Below, piece by piece: positions 15,977-22,809 of a DNA stretch of 64,000 nucleotides. Numbering within the stretch: position 1 is the stretch's first letter; each line of letters starts with the position of its first letter. The DNA is from Shimia_B sp038525525 (GTDB taxonomy: Bacteria; Pseudomonadota; Alphaproteobacteria; Rhodobacterales; Rhodobacteraceae). The notes beneath the pieces are model-generated. The model ran no database searches and had not been told where the DNA came from. It saw only the letters and a list, made by a program, of their open reading frames with translations. Both the position numbers and the translations under genes were made by a program. Where the stretch lies: the NCBI GenBank assembly GCA_038525525.1, contig JBCBHO010000002.1, positions 496,001-560,000 of the forward strand, in the 5' to 3' direction.

Positions 15977-16420
15977 ATGACCCAGACAGAGGCCGGGGCA
16001 AAGACTGGCAAGGCAGCCACGCGCCAGCGCCGGAAAATCGAGCTGCCCCAGTCGTTTCGCACGCTGGTAAGGCGTCTGAAGGGGATGCCGCGGGAGGAGG
16101 CGCTCCACACGCTGAAAGAGGCCTACGACGCGCAGCCCAGCGGCGCCGCGCGGCACCTCGCGCTCAAGCTGCGGCTGAAGATGATAGAGGAAGGTCTGAA
16201 GCCCCCGCCCCGCAAGAGTGCGAAAAAGGAGGCCGCAAAAGCCGCCGACCGCAACACACCGCCAGACGCGGCCCATGCGGATGGAGAGGGTTCAGAACAA
16301 GAGCAAGAGCAAGACGGCCTATCGAAGCGCGAGGCGCCGCGCGCGAAGGCGTCGTTTCAGTCAGGCACCATAATGCTGCCCGCGCCGGAGGGCTCCGCCA
16401 GCGCAGGGGACGAAACCTAG
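15977..16420 (+). CDS. uncharacterised charged protein, sigma-54 controlled
   Basis: A 147-residue protein I do not recognise. The first 80 residues are basic and helical (RQRRKIELPQSFRTLVRRLKG, then REEALHTLKEAYDAQ...). The last 70 are low-complexity, rich in Lys, Glu, Gln and Ala, and probably disordered. There is no signal peptide or membrane helix, so it is likely cytoplasmic. ATG at 15977 is preceded by GAGGAG. Its own sigma-54 promoter at 15886 faces the flgB promoter. Its stop overlaps the end of the convergent Sel1-like gene by 4 bases. Co-regulation with flagellar genes suggests an assembly or regulatory role; that is inference. Confidence 0.65.
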   Translation: MTQTEAGAKTGKAATRQRRKIELPQSFRTLVRRLKGMPREEALHTLKEAYDAQPSGAARHLALKLRLKMIEEGLKPPPRKSAKKEAAKAADRNTPPDAAHADGEGSEQEQEQDGLSKREAPRAKASFQSGTIMLPAPEGSASAGDET

Positions 16421-17082
16421 GGTTCGTTCCGCGCCATCATCACCGGGCAGCTCGGGGGGACGCTCTCGCGGGGCAACCGCTCGCACCATTCTGCAAAAAG
16501 AGTACGGGCCTCGGCCTGAATGGCGAGCCGATCGGGCTCCGCGACCTCTGCAAGGGCGTATCCGCGCAGGCGGATCGCGTGGGGCTCCTCGAAGGCCGCG
16601 GCGAGCGTGAACCACAGCGCCGCGCGCCGTGGGTCCTCGGGCATGCGGACCTCGAGCTCCACAAGGCCCAGCCCAACGAAGGCACGAAACCTCCCTTCCT
16701 CGGCCAGCATCTCAAGGTCTGCCGCCAGCCGGGTCGCGAGTGTGCCGCGCTGCCGCTCTGGGAGCCGCGCGATGAGTGCTTCGCTCGGCCCCGCGGCCCG
16801 GGCCTCGCCCATCAGCCGCGCGCGCCAGGCCCAGTAACTGGCCTCTTCGATATCGAGAGGAACACCTTCACCGCGTGCATGCATCACCGCGAGATTGACC
16901 TGCGCGGCGCTGTCCCCGGCCAGGGCGAGATCCCGAAAGATGGCCACGGCCTCCGCCGCCTCGCCGGCACGGACATGATCGAGGGCCGTTTCAAGATCGC
17001 GCGCGGAGACCGCGGGCGCGGGGCTCATCCCGAGCATGAAGGCCGTCAGCGCGCGGCGGGCCGTCCTGCCAGGGGCCACCAT
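16417..17082 (-). CDS. exported Sel1/TPR-like repeat protein
   Basis: A 221-residue protein with an N-terminal signal-like segment (RRALTAFMLGMSPAPAVSA) and two Sel1-type helical repeats: AAEAVAIFRDLALAGDSAAQ followed by NLAVMHARGEGVPLDIEEASYWAWRA, and a weaker pair near the C-terminus (RRAALWFTLAAAFEEPHAIRLR). Sel1 repeats bind partner proteins. It is translationally coupled to the upstream gene (TAATG overlap at 17082), so the two proteins probably act together. Within a flagellar cluster a periplasmic role near the motor or rings is plausible, but nothing in the sequence proves it. Confidence 0.7.
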   Translation of the reverse strand: MVAPGRTARRALTAFMLGMSPAPAVSARDLETALDHVRAGEAAEAVAIFRDLALAGDSAAQVNLAVMHARGEGVPLDIEEASYWAWRARLMGEARAAGPSEALIARLPERQRGTLATRLAADLEMLAEEGRFRAFVGLGLVELEVRMPEDPRRAALWFTLAAAFEEPHAIRLRGYALAEVAEPDRLAIQAEARTLFAEWCERLPRESVPPSCPVMMARNEP

Positions 17083-17459
17083 TACCGCCCGGCCATCATC
17101 ACAAGCTGTAGGTACATGAGGCGGCGCCTCTGGCCGCCGGGTAGGATCTCGGTCACCACGATCCGGGGGCGCTCCGCGGCTGAATGCTCCACGCTGAGGG
17201 CCACACTCTCGGGCAAATGCACGCTGTAGCGGGCGAGAAGCCCCGCCGGATCGCGCGCGAGTTCCTTTGCGAAGGCGGCGTCGATCCAGCTCCGCGCCAT
17301 GGCGCGGCCGAGGATGTCCGGCAGGTGGCGTTCCACCTCCGGCACATCCTCGAGCCGCGTGACCCGGCGGACTAATGCGAAGTCGTCCCTGCGCCGGTTG
17401 TGCCCCGGGTGAGCCGCGCCGTCCTGCGGCGCGCTCCCCCGCGTGAGCCCTCTCAACAT
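17082..17459 (-). CDS. small protein with NHLP / nitrile-hydratase-leader-like segment
   Basis: A 125-residue protein of unknown function. Residues roughly 60-105 (RSWIDAAFAKELARDPAGLL, then HLPESVALSVEHSA...RIVVTEILPGG) follow the W-D-x2-F-x3-L-x2-DP-x3-L...LPExVx3V pattern of nitrile-hydratase alpha-like leader (NHLP) domains. There is no membrane segment. The annotated start is the ATG at 17459, with GAGGAGG 7 bases upstream; a TTG at 17465 would add two residues but lies closer to that ribosome site. It overlaps the Sel1-like gene by one base (TAATG). No RiPP maturation enzymes or nitrile hydratase are nearby, so a natural-product role is unlikely. The resemblance is by eye and needs a profile search. 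Confidence 0.6.
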   Translation of the reverse strand: MLRGLTRGSAPQDGAAHPGHNRRRDDFALVRRVTRLEDVPEVERHLPDILGRAMARSWIDAAFAKELARDPAGLLARYSVHLPESVALSVEHSAAERPRIVVTEILPGGQRRRLMYLQLVMMAGR

Positions 17460-17584
17460 GGCCAAGCCTCCTCTTCGGCCACCGTCCTGTCGGCCGGTAG
17501 CGTCTGCTCTGTCTGCTCAGCCACGATCCTCACCCGTTCGCATCTCAAGGGAGAAAACGGCCCCGGCGCACCGCGTTTTAGGGA

Positions 17585-17603
17585 CTTGGCGTGCTTTTTG
17601 CTC
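17585..17603 (+). promoter_or_regulatory. sigma-54 promoter for the FliL-like gene at 17614
   Basis: CTTGGCGTGCTTTTTGCTC has GG at 17588-17589 and GC at 17600-17601, 10 bases apart, with a consensus TTTTTGCT at -12. The predicted start lies near 17612-17613, directly at the ATG at 17614, so the transcript would be leaderless or nearly so. Confidence 0.65.
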
Positions 17604-17613
17604 GAGCGCGGGT

Positions 17614-18174
17614 ATGAACTTGCGCGCCATCGCTTTCTTCGCTGCACCAGCCCTTCTCCTGCCGCTTCTCGTGGGCGTGGGCAGCAAGCTCGCGCTGCGC
17701 GCGCCTGCGCCCGCGGCTTTGCTGGCGGCCGATCCCGGGGCGGACGCGGCACCCGGCATAGCCGCAGCGGTGGAAGAGGCCGTGATCGGACGCCCCATCG
17801 AATACGTCCCGCTGCGCATCCCACTCGACGTCACGCTCCCGCGCGACTTGGGGAGGGTCCGTGTGAATCTGGCCGTGGCCATCGATGCCAGCGATCCGGC
17901 CACCTCCGATGAGAACTGGACCGCCCGGCTCGAAGCTGCGCAGCGCGGATTTGCCGAGGTGGCGCTTCGAGTGGCGGAACGCCGCGACGCCGGTCCCGGG
18001 CTCGACCCGGACCTGACGCTCTACCGCCAGGAACTGCCCCGCGCGCTGCGGGTGGAGATGAACCGCCAGCTTGGATTGCTGGAGCCGCCGCGGGAGATCC
18101 TCGAAGTGCTCATCATGGATTGGGGGCATGCGCGCGGGGATGCGCGATCCTCGACGCCGCTCGATACGCTGTGA
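17614..18174 (+). CDS. FliL-like bitopic membrane protein
   Basis: A 186-residue protein with an N-terminal membrane anchor (AIAFFAAPALLLPLLVGVGSKLAL) and a periplasmic domain whose pattern recalls FliL: IEYVPLRIPLDVTLP, a beta-strand pair VRVNLAVAIDA, and the ending REILEVLIMDW. A separate, standard fliL is at 27762, so this is a second, divergent FliL-type protein. R. sphaeroides fla1 has an extra bitopic protein needed for rotation (MotF); whether this gene corresponds to it cannot be tested here. ATG at 17614 is chosen because the anchor begins there. An upstream sigma-54 site puts it in the flagellar regulon. Probable stator or motor accessory. Confidence 0.6.
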   Translation: MNLRAIAFFAAPALLLPLLVGVGSKLALRAPAPAALLAADPGADAAPGIAAAVEEAVIGRPIEYVPLRIPLDVTLPRDLGRVRVNLAVAIDASDPATSDENWTARLEAAQRGFAEVALRVAERRDAGPGLDPDLTLYRQELPRALRVEMNRQLGLLEPPREILEVLIMDWGHARGDARSSTPLDTL

Positions 18175-18218
18175 GCACGCGCGCGACCTCCGAGGCGCAG
18201 GGCGTCGGTCAAAGCGCC

Positions 18219-18605
18219 CTACGCGGCGCGCTGCGCGATACCTCCGCGCTGCCCGCCATTCGCGTCACACGATTTGACGCGGAAGGCGGCCTGCCCGAGA
18301 TCTCCTGCACTCCTGTTGCGCGGCTCCTCGCGCGCGGTCCCATCGCCTTCGGCTCCCCCGGCGAGGGCGGCACAGCGCGTCGCCTCGGCCGCGCCCGCTG
18401 AGGCTTGCGCCCGCGCCCGCCAAAGCCCCCATGCGACACCGGCCACGTTCGCGGCCATCAAAAATAGACCGATGACGAGCGGCGGCGGCATCAGCACGGC
18501 GAGCGCGGTGGCCCAATCCGGTTGCACATAGATCGCAGCGATAAGCGCGAGCGAGGCAGGCAGAAAGAGCCGCAGCCGGGCGCATGTCTGGCAGTCTGCC
18601 ACCAT
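18219..18605 (-). CDS. small uncharacterised membrane protein
   Basis: A 128-residue protein with two hydrophobic segments (LRLFLPASLALIAAIYV and LVIGLFLMAANVAGVAWGLW) and a polar Ala/Gly/Arg-rich tail of about 55 residues. No family recognised. Third in the minus-strand row fliS, fliT-position gene, this gene, with a 9-base gap, so it is probably co-transcribed. The ribosome site is weak. It converges on the FliL-like gene with a 44-base gap. Confidence 0.5.
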   Translation of the reverse strand: MVADCQTCARLRLFLPASLALIAAIYVQPDWATALAVLMPPPLVIGLFLMAANVAGVAWGLWRARAQASAGAAEATRCAALAGGAEGDGTAREEPRNRSAGDLGQAAFRVKSCDANGGQRGGIAQRAA

Positions 18606-18614
18606 CGCGTCGCG

Positions 18615-18926
18615 TTACCGGCCGCGCCGATCGACACGGATATAGGCCAAGGCCCCTTCCTCTTGCGCCCGCCGGCCCTCACGCTCCGACAAGGTCGCAT
18701 CCGCCAATGCCTTCAGGGCCTCGATGAGATGGGCAAAGACGGCGTCGCGCTGGCGCGGTTCGAGCGTGCGCCCACCCGCACGCGCCTCGGCCCGCAGCAG
18801 CGCATCGAGCCGCGCCACACGCTCGGCATCCCCGGCCGCGCGCGCAGCATCGATTTCCTCTAGCAGACGATCCATCCGCGCCTCCCAGGACGCCGCCAGC
18901 ATACGCTCGACGACCGCGGGTCTCAT
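18615..18926 (-). CDS. small helical protein at the fliT position
   Basis: A 103-residue, almost entirely helical, charged protein (ERMLAASWEARMDRLLEEIDAAR...RVARLDALLRAEARAG). Its ATG overlaps the fliS stop as ATGA, so the two are translationally coupled. In many bacteria fliT, the export chaperone for the filament cap FliD, follows fliS in this way, and size and helical character fit. Sequence identity to FliT is not obvious by eye, so I give a positional rather than homology call. Confidence 0.55.
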   Translation of the reverse strand: MRPAVVERMLAASWEARMDRLLEEIDAARAAGDAERVARLDALLRAEARAGGRTLEPRQRDAVFAHLIEALKALADATLSEREGRRAQEEGALAYIRVDRRGR

Positions 18927-19330
18927 GCCGGCACCTTGTCGGCATCCGGCGCGATGTCGCCCCAGGCCGAGAGGATATTGTCCATCGCATCACGGGCCTC
19001 AGGGAGCCGCGCCTCCGCCTCTCCGCGCCAGGCCTTGAGCAAGTGAAAGCGCGTGAATTCGTAGAGCTGGAAGAGATCATCGGCGATCTGACCGCCCGCC
19101 TCGAAATCGAGGCTCGACTGAAGGATGTAGATCGCCGTGAGCGCGCGATTGAGCGGCGCAGGAGGGAAAGTCCGGCCCTGCACCTGCGCAGTGGCCAGCA
19201 CATCAAGGGCTCGGGTCAGTTCGCGAAGTGTCACCAGAACGATCTGGTGTGGATGCGGTGCGGGCTCTGCGAGGGTCTGGTCGGCGGCTTGGTAAAAGGT
19301 GCGGGCAAAGCTCATCGCTGCTTCCTTCAT
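18923..19330 (-). CDS. fliS: flagellin export chaperone FliS
   Basis: A 135-residue cytoplasmic chaperone that binds the flagellin C-terminus and prevents premature polymerisation. The FliS core is visible: LNRALTAIYILQSSLDFEAG, then QIADDLFQLYEFTRFHLLKA. ATG at 19330 is chosen over upstream options because GGAGGA lies 5 bases before it. A plausible sigma-54 promoter is at 19362-19379. It is divergent from fleT with a 288-base spacer that holds a large palindrome. fliD, often the neighbour, is not in the window. Confidence 0.85.
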   Translation of the reverse strand: MKEAAMSFARTFYQAADQTLAEPAPHPHQIVLVTLRELTRALDVLATAQVQGRTFPPAPLNRALTAIYILQSSLDFEAGGQIADDLFQLYEFTRFHLLKAWRGEAEARLPEARDAMDNILSAWGDIAPDADKVPA

Positions 19331-19361
19331 CGGCTCCTCCGTGTCGCGCACGGGCTGATAG

Positions 19362-19379
19362 TGGCAACGGGCGATCCGG
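19362..19379 (-). promoter_or_regulatory. possible sigma-54 promoter of fliS
   Basis: The minus strand reads TCCGGATCGCCCGTTGCC: GG and GC are 10 bases apart and the -12 GTTGC is good, but the -24 half lacks the usual TGGCAC. Predicted start near 19352 and leader of about 20 bases. Its position mirrors the stronger fleT promoter around the palindrome at 19435-19499. Confidence 0.5.
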
Positions 19380-19434
19380 AGAAACTTTTAGGCGGGGCCG
19401 CGCTTTTCGCAGGGGAGGCCGGGCTGTTTCATCT

Positions 19435-19499
19435 TGGGTGTCGAGATCACGTCGCGAGCGTCGAAACCTCGACACTCCACGCCGAGATCTCGACGCCCA
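19435..19499. promoter_or_regulatory. 65-bp nested palindrome, likely shared activator-binding site
   Basis: Outer arms TGGGTGTCGAGATC (19435-19448) and GATCTCGACGCCCA (19486-19499) pair at 13 of 14 positions. Inner arms GAGCGTCGA (19456-19464) and TCGACACTC (19469-19477) pair at 8 of 9 and share the same centre near 19467. GTCGA occurs four times, twice on each strand. The site lies about midway between the -12 elements of the fliS (19364) and fleT (19584) promoters, the usual distance for a sigma-54 enhancer. Binding by FleQ is inference. Confidence 0.6.
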
Positions 19500-19568
19500 C
19501 GCTGGGTGTGCGGCCGTGTCCGCCTCGAAAAATCAGGCTTTGGGAGATGCGACGGAAGTTGCGGGAAG

Positions 19569-19586
19569 TTGGCACGAACCCTGCTT
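19569..19586 (+). promoter_or_regulatory. sigma-54 promoter of the fleT-fli operon
   Basis: TTGGCACGAACCCTGCTT matches the consensus TTGGCACGNNNNTTGCW at all but one key base, with GG at 19571-19572, GC at 19583-19584 and 10 bases between. Predicted start near 19595, about 24 bases before the fleT TTG start. Confidence 0.9.
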
Positions 19587-19618
19587 CCAGTTTCCAGTGA
19601 CCTTGGTGGGAGGACGTC

Positions 19619-20749
19619 TTGACCGATTTCATTTTCGATCGCGATCTGGCCGAAGAGAAGGCAGCGGAGCTCGCGCCTGTCTTCACAGCCCTCAACGCGC
19701 GCGGGCTGACCAATGCCCGCATGCAGGAGGGTGACACCGGACCCGGCTCTGCATGCCACGCACCCTGCCACACGTTCGTCGCGCCGGGCGACGCAGAGCC
19801 CGCGCAGCTCATCGCACAGGCCAAGGCGCTCGGCGCTCGACGGATCATTGCCCTCGGCACCGGCGTGGGACGCTGGACGCTGAGCGAGGAGCTCGGTGGC
19901 CGGCTGCTACGCGTGCATCTGCCCGGGCAGGACGCCGCCGCCCAGCTCGCCTTCGTCGATCTCCTGGCAGCGCCGCTTTCGCCGGTCGTGGCCGCCGATC
20001 CGACGGCGCGGGCTCTGAAAGGCCTCGCAAAACGGGTGGCGCTCCATGACGTGAGCGTTTTCATCAACGGGCCCACGGGCAGCGGAAAAGAGGTGCTCTC
20101 GAAGTACATTCATCACTGCTCCAAGCGGTCCGAGGCGCCCTTCGTGGCGCTGAACTGCGCGGCGATCCCGGAAAATATGCTCGAAGCCATGCTCTTCGGG
20201 CACGAGAAGGGCGCGTTCACGGGCGCGGCCGGGGCCAACAAAGGCTACCTGCGCGCTGCGGATGGCGGCACGCTCCTCCTCGACGAGATTTCCGAGATGC
20301 CGCTCGGGCTGCAAGCGAAGCTGCTCCGCGTCCTCCAGGAAAAGGTCGTTACCCCGCTCGGCACCCAGAAAGAGATCGGAGTGGACATCCGCATCCTCGC
20401 CACGTCGAACCGGGACATGGCGCAGGAAATCGTCGCCGGGCGCTTTAGGGAGGATCTCTTTTTCCGGCTCAACGTCTTTCCACTCGAGAGCCTCCCGCTC
20501 TCGGTGCGGCAGGCGGATATACCGGCTCTCGCCCAAGCATTTGTCCGGCGTCACGGACCCGGTCCAGCGCCGCTGCTCACGGCATCTGCCCTCGACGCGC
20601 TTGCCGCCCATGACTGGCCGGGCAACGTGCGCGAGCTCGAGAATGTCATCCAGCGCGCGCTCGTCTTGTCAGATGGAGCGCCGATTGAAGCCCGTCACAT
20701 CATGCTGACGGCATCGGGGGCAGCCCGCGCCCTCGCAGAAGCCGCATGA
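19619..20749 (+). CDS. fleT: sigma-54 activator FleT without a DNA-binding domain
   Basis: A 376-residue enhancer-binding-type protein. About 130 N-terminal residues form no receiver or GAF domain I recognise. The AAA+ domain has Walker A GPTGSGKE (151-158), GAFTGA (198-203), Walker B GGTLLLDEISEM and DWPGNVRELENVIQRAL. The protein ends about 30 residues after that motif, so the Fis-type helix-turn-helix is missing. It should therefore act on promoters through FleQ, as proposed for R. sphaeroides FleT. TTG start at 19619 with GGGAGGA just upstream; homology begins here. First gene of the fleT-fliEFGHIJKLMN operon, 7 bases from fliE. Confidence 0.85.
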   Translation: MTDFIFDRDLAEEKAAELAPVFTALNARGLTNARMQEGDTGPGSACHAPCHTFVAPGDAEPAQLIAQAKALGARRIIALGTGVGRWTLSEELGGRLLRVHLPGQDAAAQLAFVDLLAAPLSPVVAADPTARALKGLAKRVALHDVSVFINGPTGSGKEVLSKYIHHCSKRSEAPFVALNCAAIPENMLEAMLFGHEKGAFTGAAGANKGYLRAADGGTLLLDEISEMPLGLQAKLLRVLQEKVVTPLGTQKEIGVDIRILATSNRDMAQEIVAGRFREDLFFRLNVFPLESLPLSVRQADIPALAQAFVRRHGPGPAPLLTASALDALAAHDWPGNVRELENVIQRALVLSDGAPIEARHIMLTASGAARALAEAA

Positions 20750-20756
20750 GGCCCCG

Positions 20757-21062
20757 ATGGCGCTCACTGGTGTCTCCCCCGCGATCTCTGCGCTGCACGC
20801 CGTCGACCGGCCGGCCCCAGCCGCGCCCAACACCCCTGAAGGCCCAAGCTTCAGCGCGCGGATGGGACAGGCCTTCGAAAGCGTGAACACGCAGCAACTC
20901 CGCGCCAGCGCCGCGGCCCGCGATTTCGAGACCGGGCGCACGGACGACCTCGTCTCGGTGATGGTCGAGCAGCAGATTTCGTCCTTGGGCTTCGAGATGA
21001 CCAAGCAGGTCCGCAACCGCGCGCTCTCGGCCTATCGCGACATCATGAACATGCCGGTCTGA
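20757..21062 (+). CDS. fliE: MS-ring/rod junction protein FliE
   Basis: A 101-residue protein joining the MS ring to the proximal rod. The FliE C-terminal half is clear (RTDDLVSVMVEQQISSLGFEMTKQVRNRALSAYRDIMNMPV), including the final MNMPV. Located between fleT and fliF as in related clusters. Confidence 0.92.
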   Translation: MALTGVSPAISALHAVDRPAPAAPNTPEGPSFSARMGQAFESVNTQQLRASAAARDFETGRTDDLVSVMVEQQISSLGFEMTKQVRNRALSAYRDIMNMPV

Positions 21063-21108
21063 GCGCCCCGCGCCGCTGTCACAACGCACGATCTTTTCCG
21101 GAGACGCC

Positions 21109-22809
21109 ATGTCCATGGACGCATCCCCCACACCGCCTGCCGCGGTTCCCCCGGCTGCACCGGCTCTCCTCGGTCCCGGGGCTCCGGCGGTGCTCCGACG
21201 GCTTGACGCCCTCATCACGCAGCCCGCGCTGCGCCGCGCCTTGCCCGCGATCCTTGTCTTGGGGGCCGCCGTGCTCGCCCTTGCGGCGTGGCTCCTTCTG
21301 GCGCCGCCGGAGCGCGTGCAGGTGCAGGCGGGCCTGCCAGTCGCGGAGAAAGCCCGCGCGCTCGATGCGCTCGTGGCTGCGGGGATTTCAGCGCGGCTCG
21401 ACCCGGCGTCGGGCGCGCTGACGGTCCCAGCCACGAGCTTTCATCAGGCCCGCATGCTGCTGGCCACGGAGGGTCTGCCCCAGGGCAATGCCGACGGGCT
21501 TCAGGCCATCGAAAACATGCCCATGGGCACGTCACGGCAGGTGGAAGCCGCGCGCCTGCGACGCATGCAGGAGCTCGATCTCGCGCGGACCATCGCAGAG
21601 CTGCGCCCCGTCCGTGCCGCACGGGTGCACCTTGCGCTGCCCGAACGGACGGCGTTTGTGCGTGATACCGAGCCGCCCCGCGCATCGGTGGTGCTCGAGC
21701 TTGCCTCGGGTCTTGCCCTCGACCAGGGCCAGGTGCAGGCCATCGTCAGCATGGTGTCGACCGCAGTGCCCGATATGCCGCGGGGCAATGTCTCCGTCGT
21801 CGACCAGGCCGGCACGCTCCTGACGACCGAGGAAGCCGATCCCCTCCAGGCCGCCGCCGATCGCCAGCTCGCACACCGGCAACGCATGGAACGCCTCTAC
21901 CGGGAGCGTGTCTTGGCGCTCCTGACGCCCATCGTCGGGGCCGGGAATGCCGCCGTGGAGATCACGCTCGACATGGATTTCACGCGCTCCGAGATCACGA
22001 GCGAGGAATTCTCGCCCGACACGGCGCTGCGCAGCGAGCAGGCCTCCCAGCAGTCGAGCTCCAATCCCGGCGCCGTCGGCATCCCGGGGGCTGTCGCCAA
22101 CACACCGCCGCCCGAACCCGAGCTTGTGGAGGCCGCCGAGCAAGGCGAAGCGCGCCAGGCGATGAATACGACGAGTTCCACCACGCGAAACTTCGAAGTG
22201 AGCCGCCGCGTGGAAACCCGCCAGCCCCAGGTGGCACGTGTCACGCGGGTCCACGCAGCCGTGCTGCTCCATGAAGCACCCTCTGAGGCGACCGCGGGAA
22301 CGGAGCGCACTGACACCACGCCCGCGGATGCACGCGCCGACATAGAAGCGCTGACGAAAAGCGCCATCGGCTTTGACCAGGCGCGCGGGGATGTGGTCAC
22401 CGTGGCCTCCGCGCCCTTCGTCGTTCCGCCTCCGCTCGTCGCGGGCGCGCGCTGGTACGAGGCGGCCTGGCTGCCGGCCCTGGGCCGTGCCCTTGCGCAG
22501 ATCGCAATCATCGGCATCGTCGTTCTCGGCATCATCCGCCCGCTCATGACGCGGCTCCTGCCGCCGCCGCCCGCACCCGGGCGCGAGGACATGGCCTATG
22601 GCGACGCCATCGAGGTTCAGCGGGGAGAGAGCTTCAGCGCGCTGCGTCGCCGGATCGAAACGGCGACGCCCACGGTGGAGGATCTCGACGGCGCGCTCAG
22701 CTACGAAGAGAAAATCGATGTCGTGCGCCAGCTCACCGATGACGACACCAACCGGATCGCGGGCGTCTTCAAGGGCATGCTGACGCCCAAGGAGGAAGCC
22801 GCGCGATGA
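21109..22809 (+). CDS. fliF: MS-ring protein FliF
   Basis: A 566-residue inner-membrane ring protein. Membrane helices lie near residues 45-68 (LVLGAAVLALAAWLLLAPP) and 460-485 (ALAQIAIIGIVVLGIIRPLM). The periplasmic ring-building part includes QARMLLATEGLPQGNADG and GTSRQVEAARLRRMQELDLARTI, typical of FliF; the cytoplasmic tail binds FliG. ATG at 21109. Its stop overlaps the fliG start as ATGA. Confidence 0.97.
   Translation: MSMDASPTPPAAVPPAAPALLGPGAPAVLRRLDALITQPALRRALPAILVLGAAVLALAAWLLLAPPERVQVQAGLPVAEKARALDALVAAGISARLDPASGALTVPATSFHQARMLLATEGLPQGNADGLQAIENMPMGTSRQVEAARLRRMQELDLARTIAELRPVRAARVHLALPERTAFVRDTEPPRASVVLELASGLALDQGQVQAIVSMVSTAVPDMPRGNVSVVDQAGTLLTTEEADPLQAAADRQLAHRQRMERLYRERVLALLTPIVGAGNAAVEITLDMDFTRSEITSEEFSPDTALRSEQASQQSSSNPGAVGIPGAVANTPPPEPELVEAAEQGEARQAMNTTSSTTRNFEVSRRVETRQPQVARVTRVHAAVLLHEAPSEATAGTERTDTTPADARADIEALTKSAIGFDQARGDVVTVASAPFVVPPPLVAGARWYEAAWLPALGRALAQIAIIGIVVLGIIRPLMTRLLPPPPAPGREDMAYGDAIEVQRGESFSALRRRIETATPTVEDLDGALSYEEKIDVVRQLTDDDTNRIAGVFKGMLTPKEEAAR

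Noticed and set aside
17082..17459. RiPP precursor peptide because of the NHLP-like segment
   Set aside because: No maturation enzymes, no core peptide rich in Cys/Ser/Thr at the C-terminus, and a flagellar setting.
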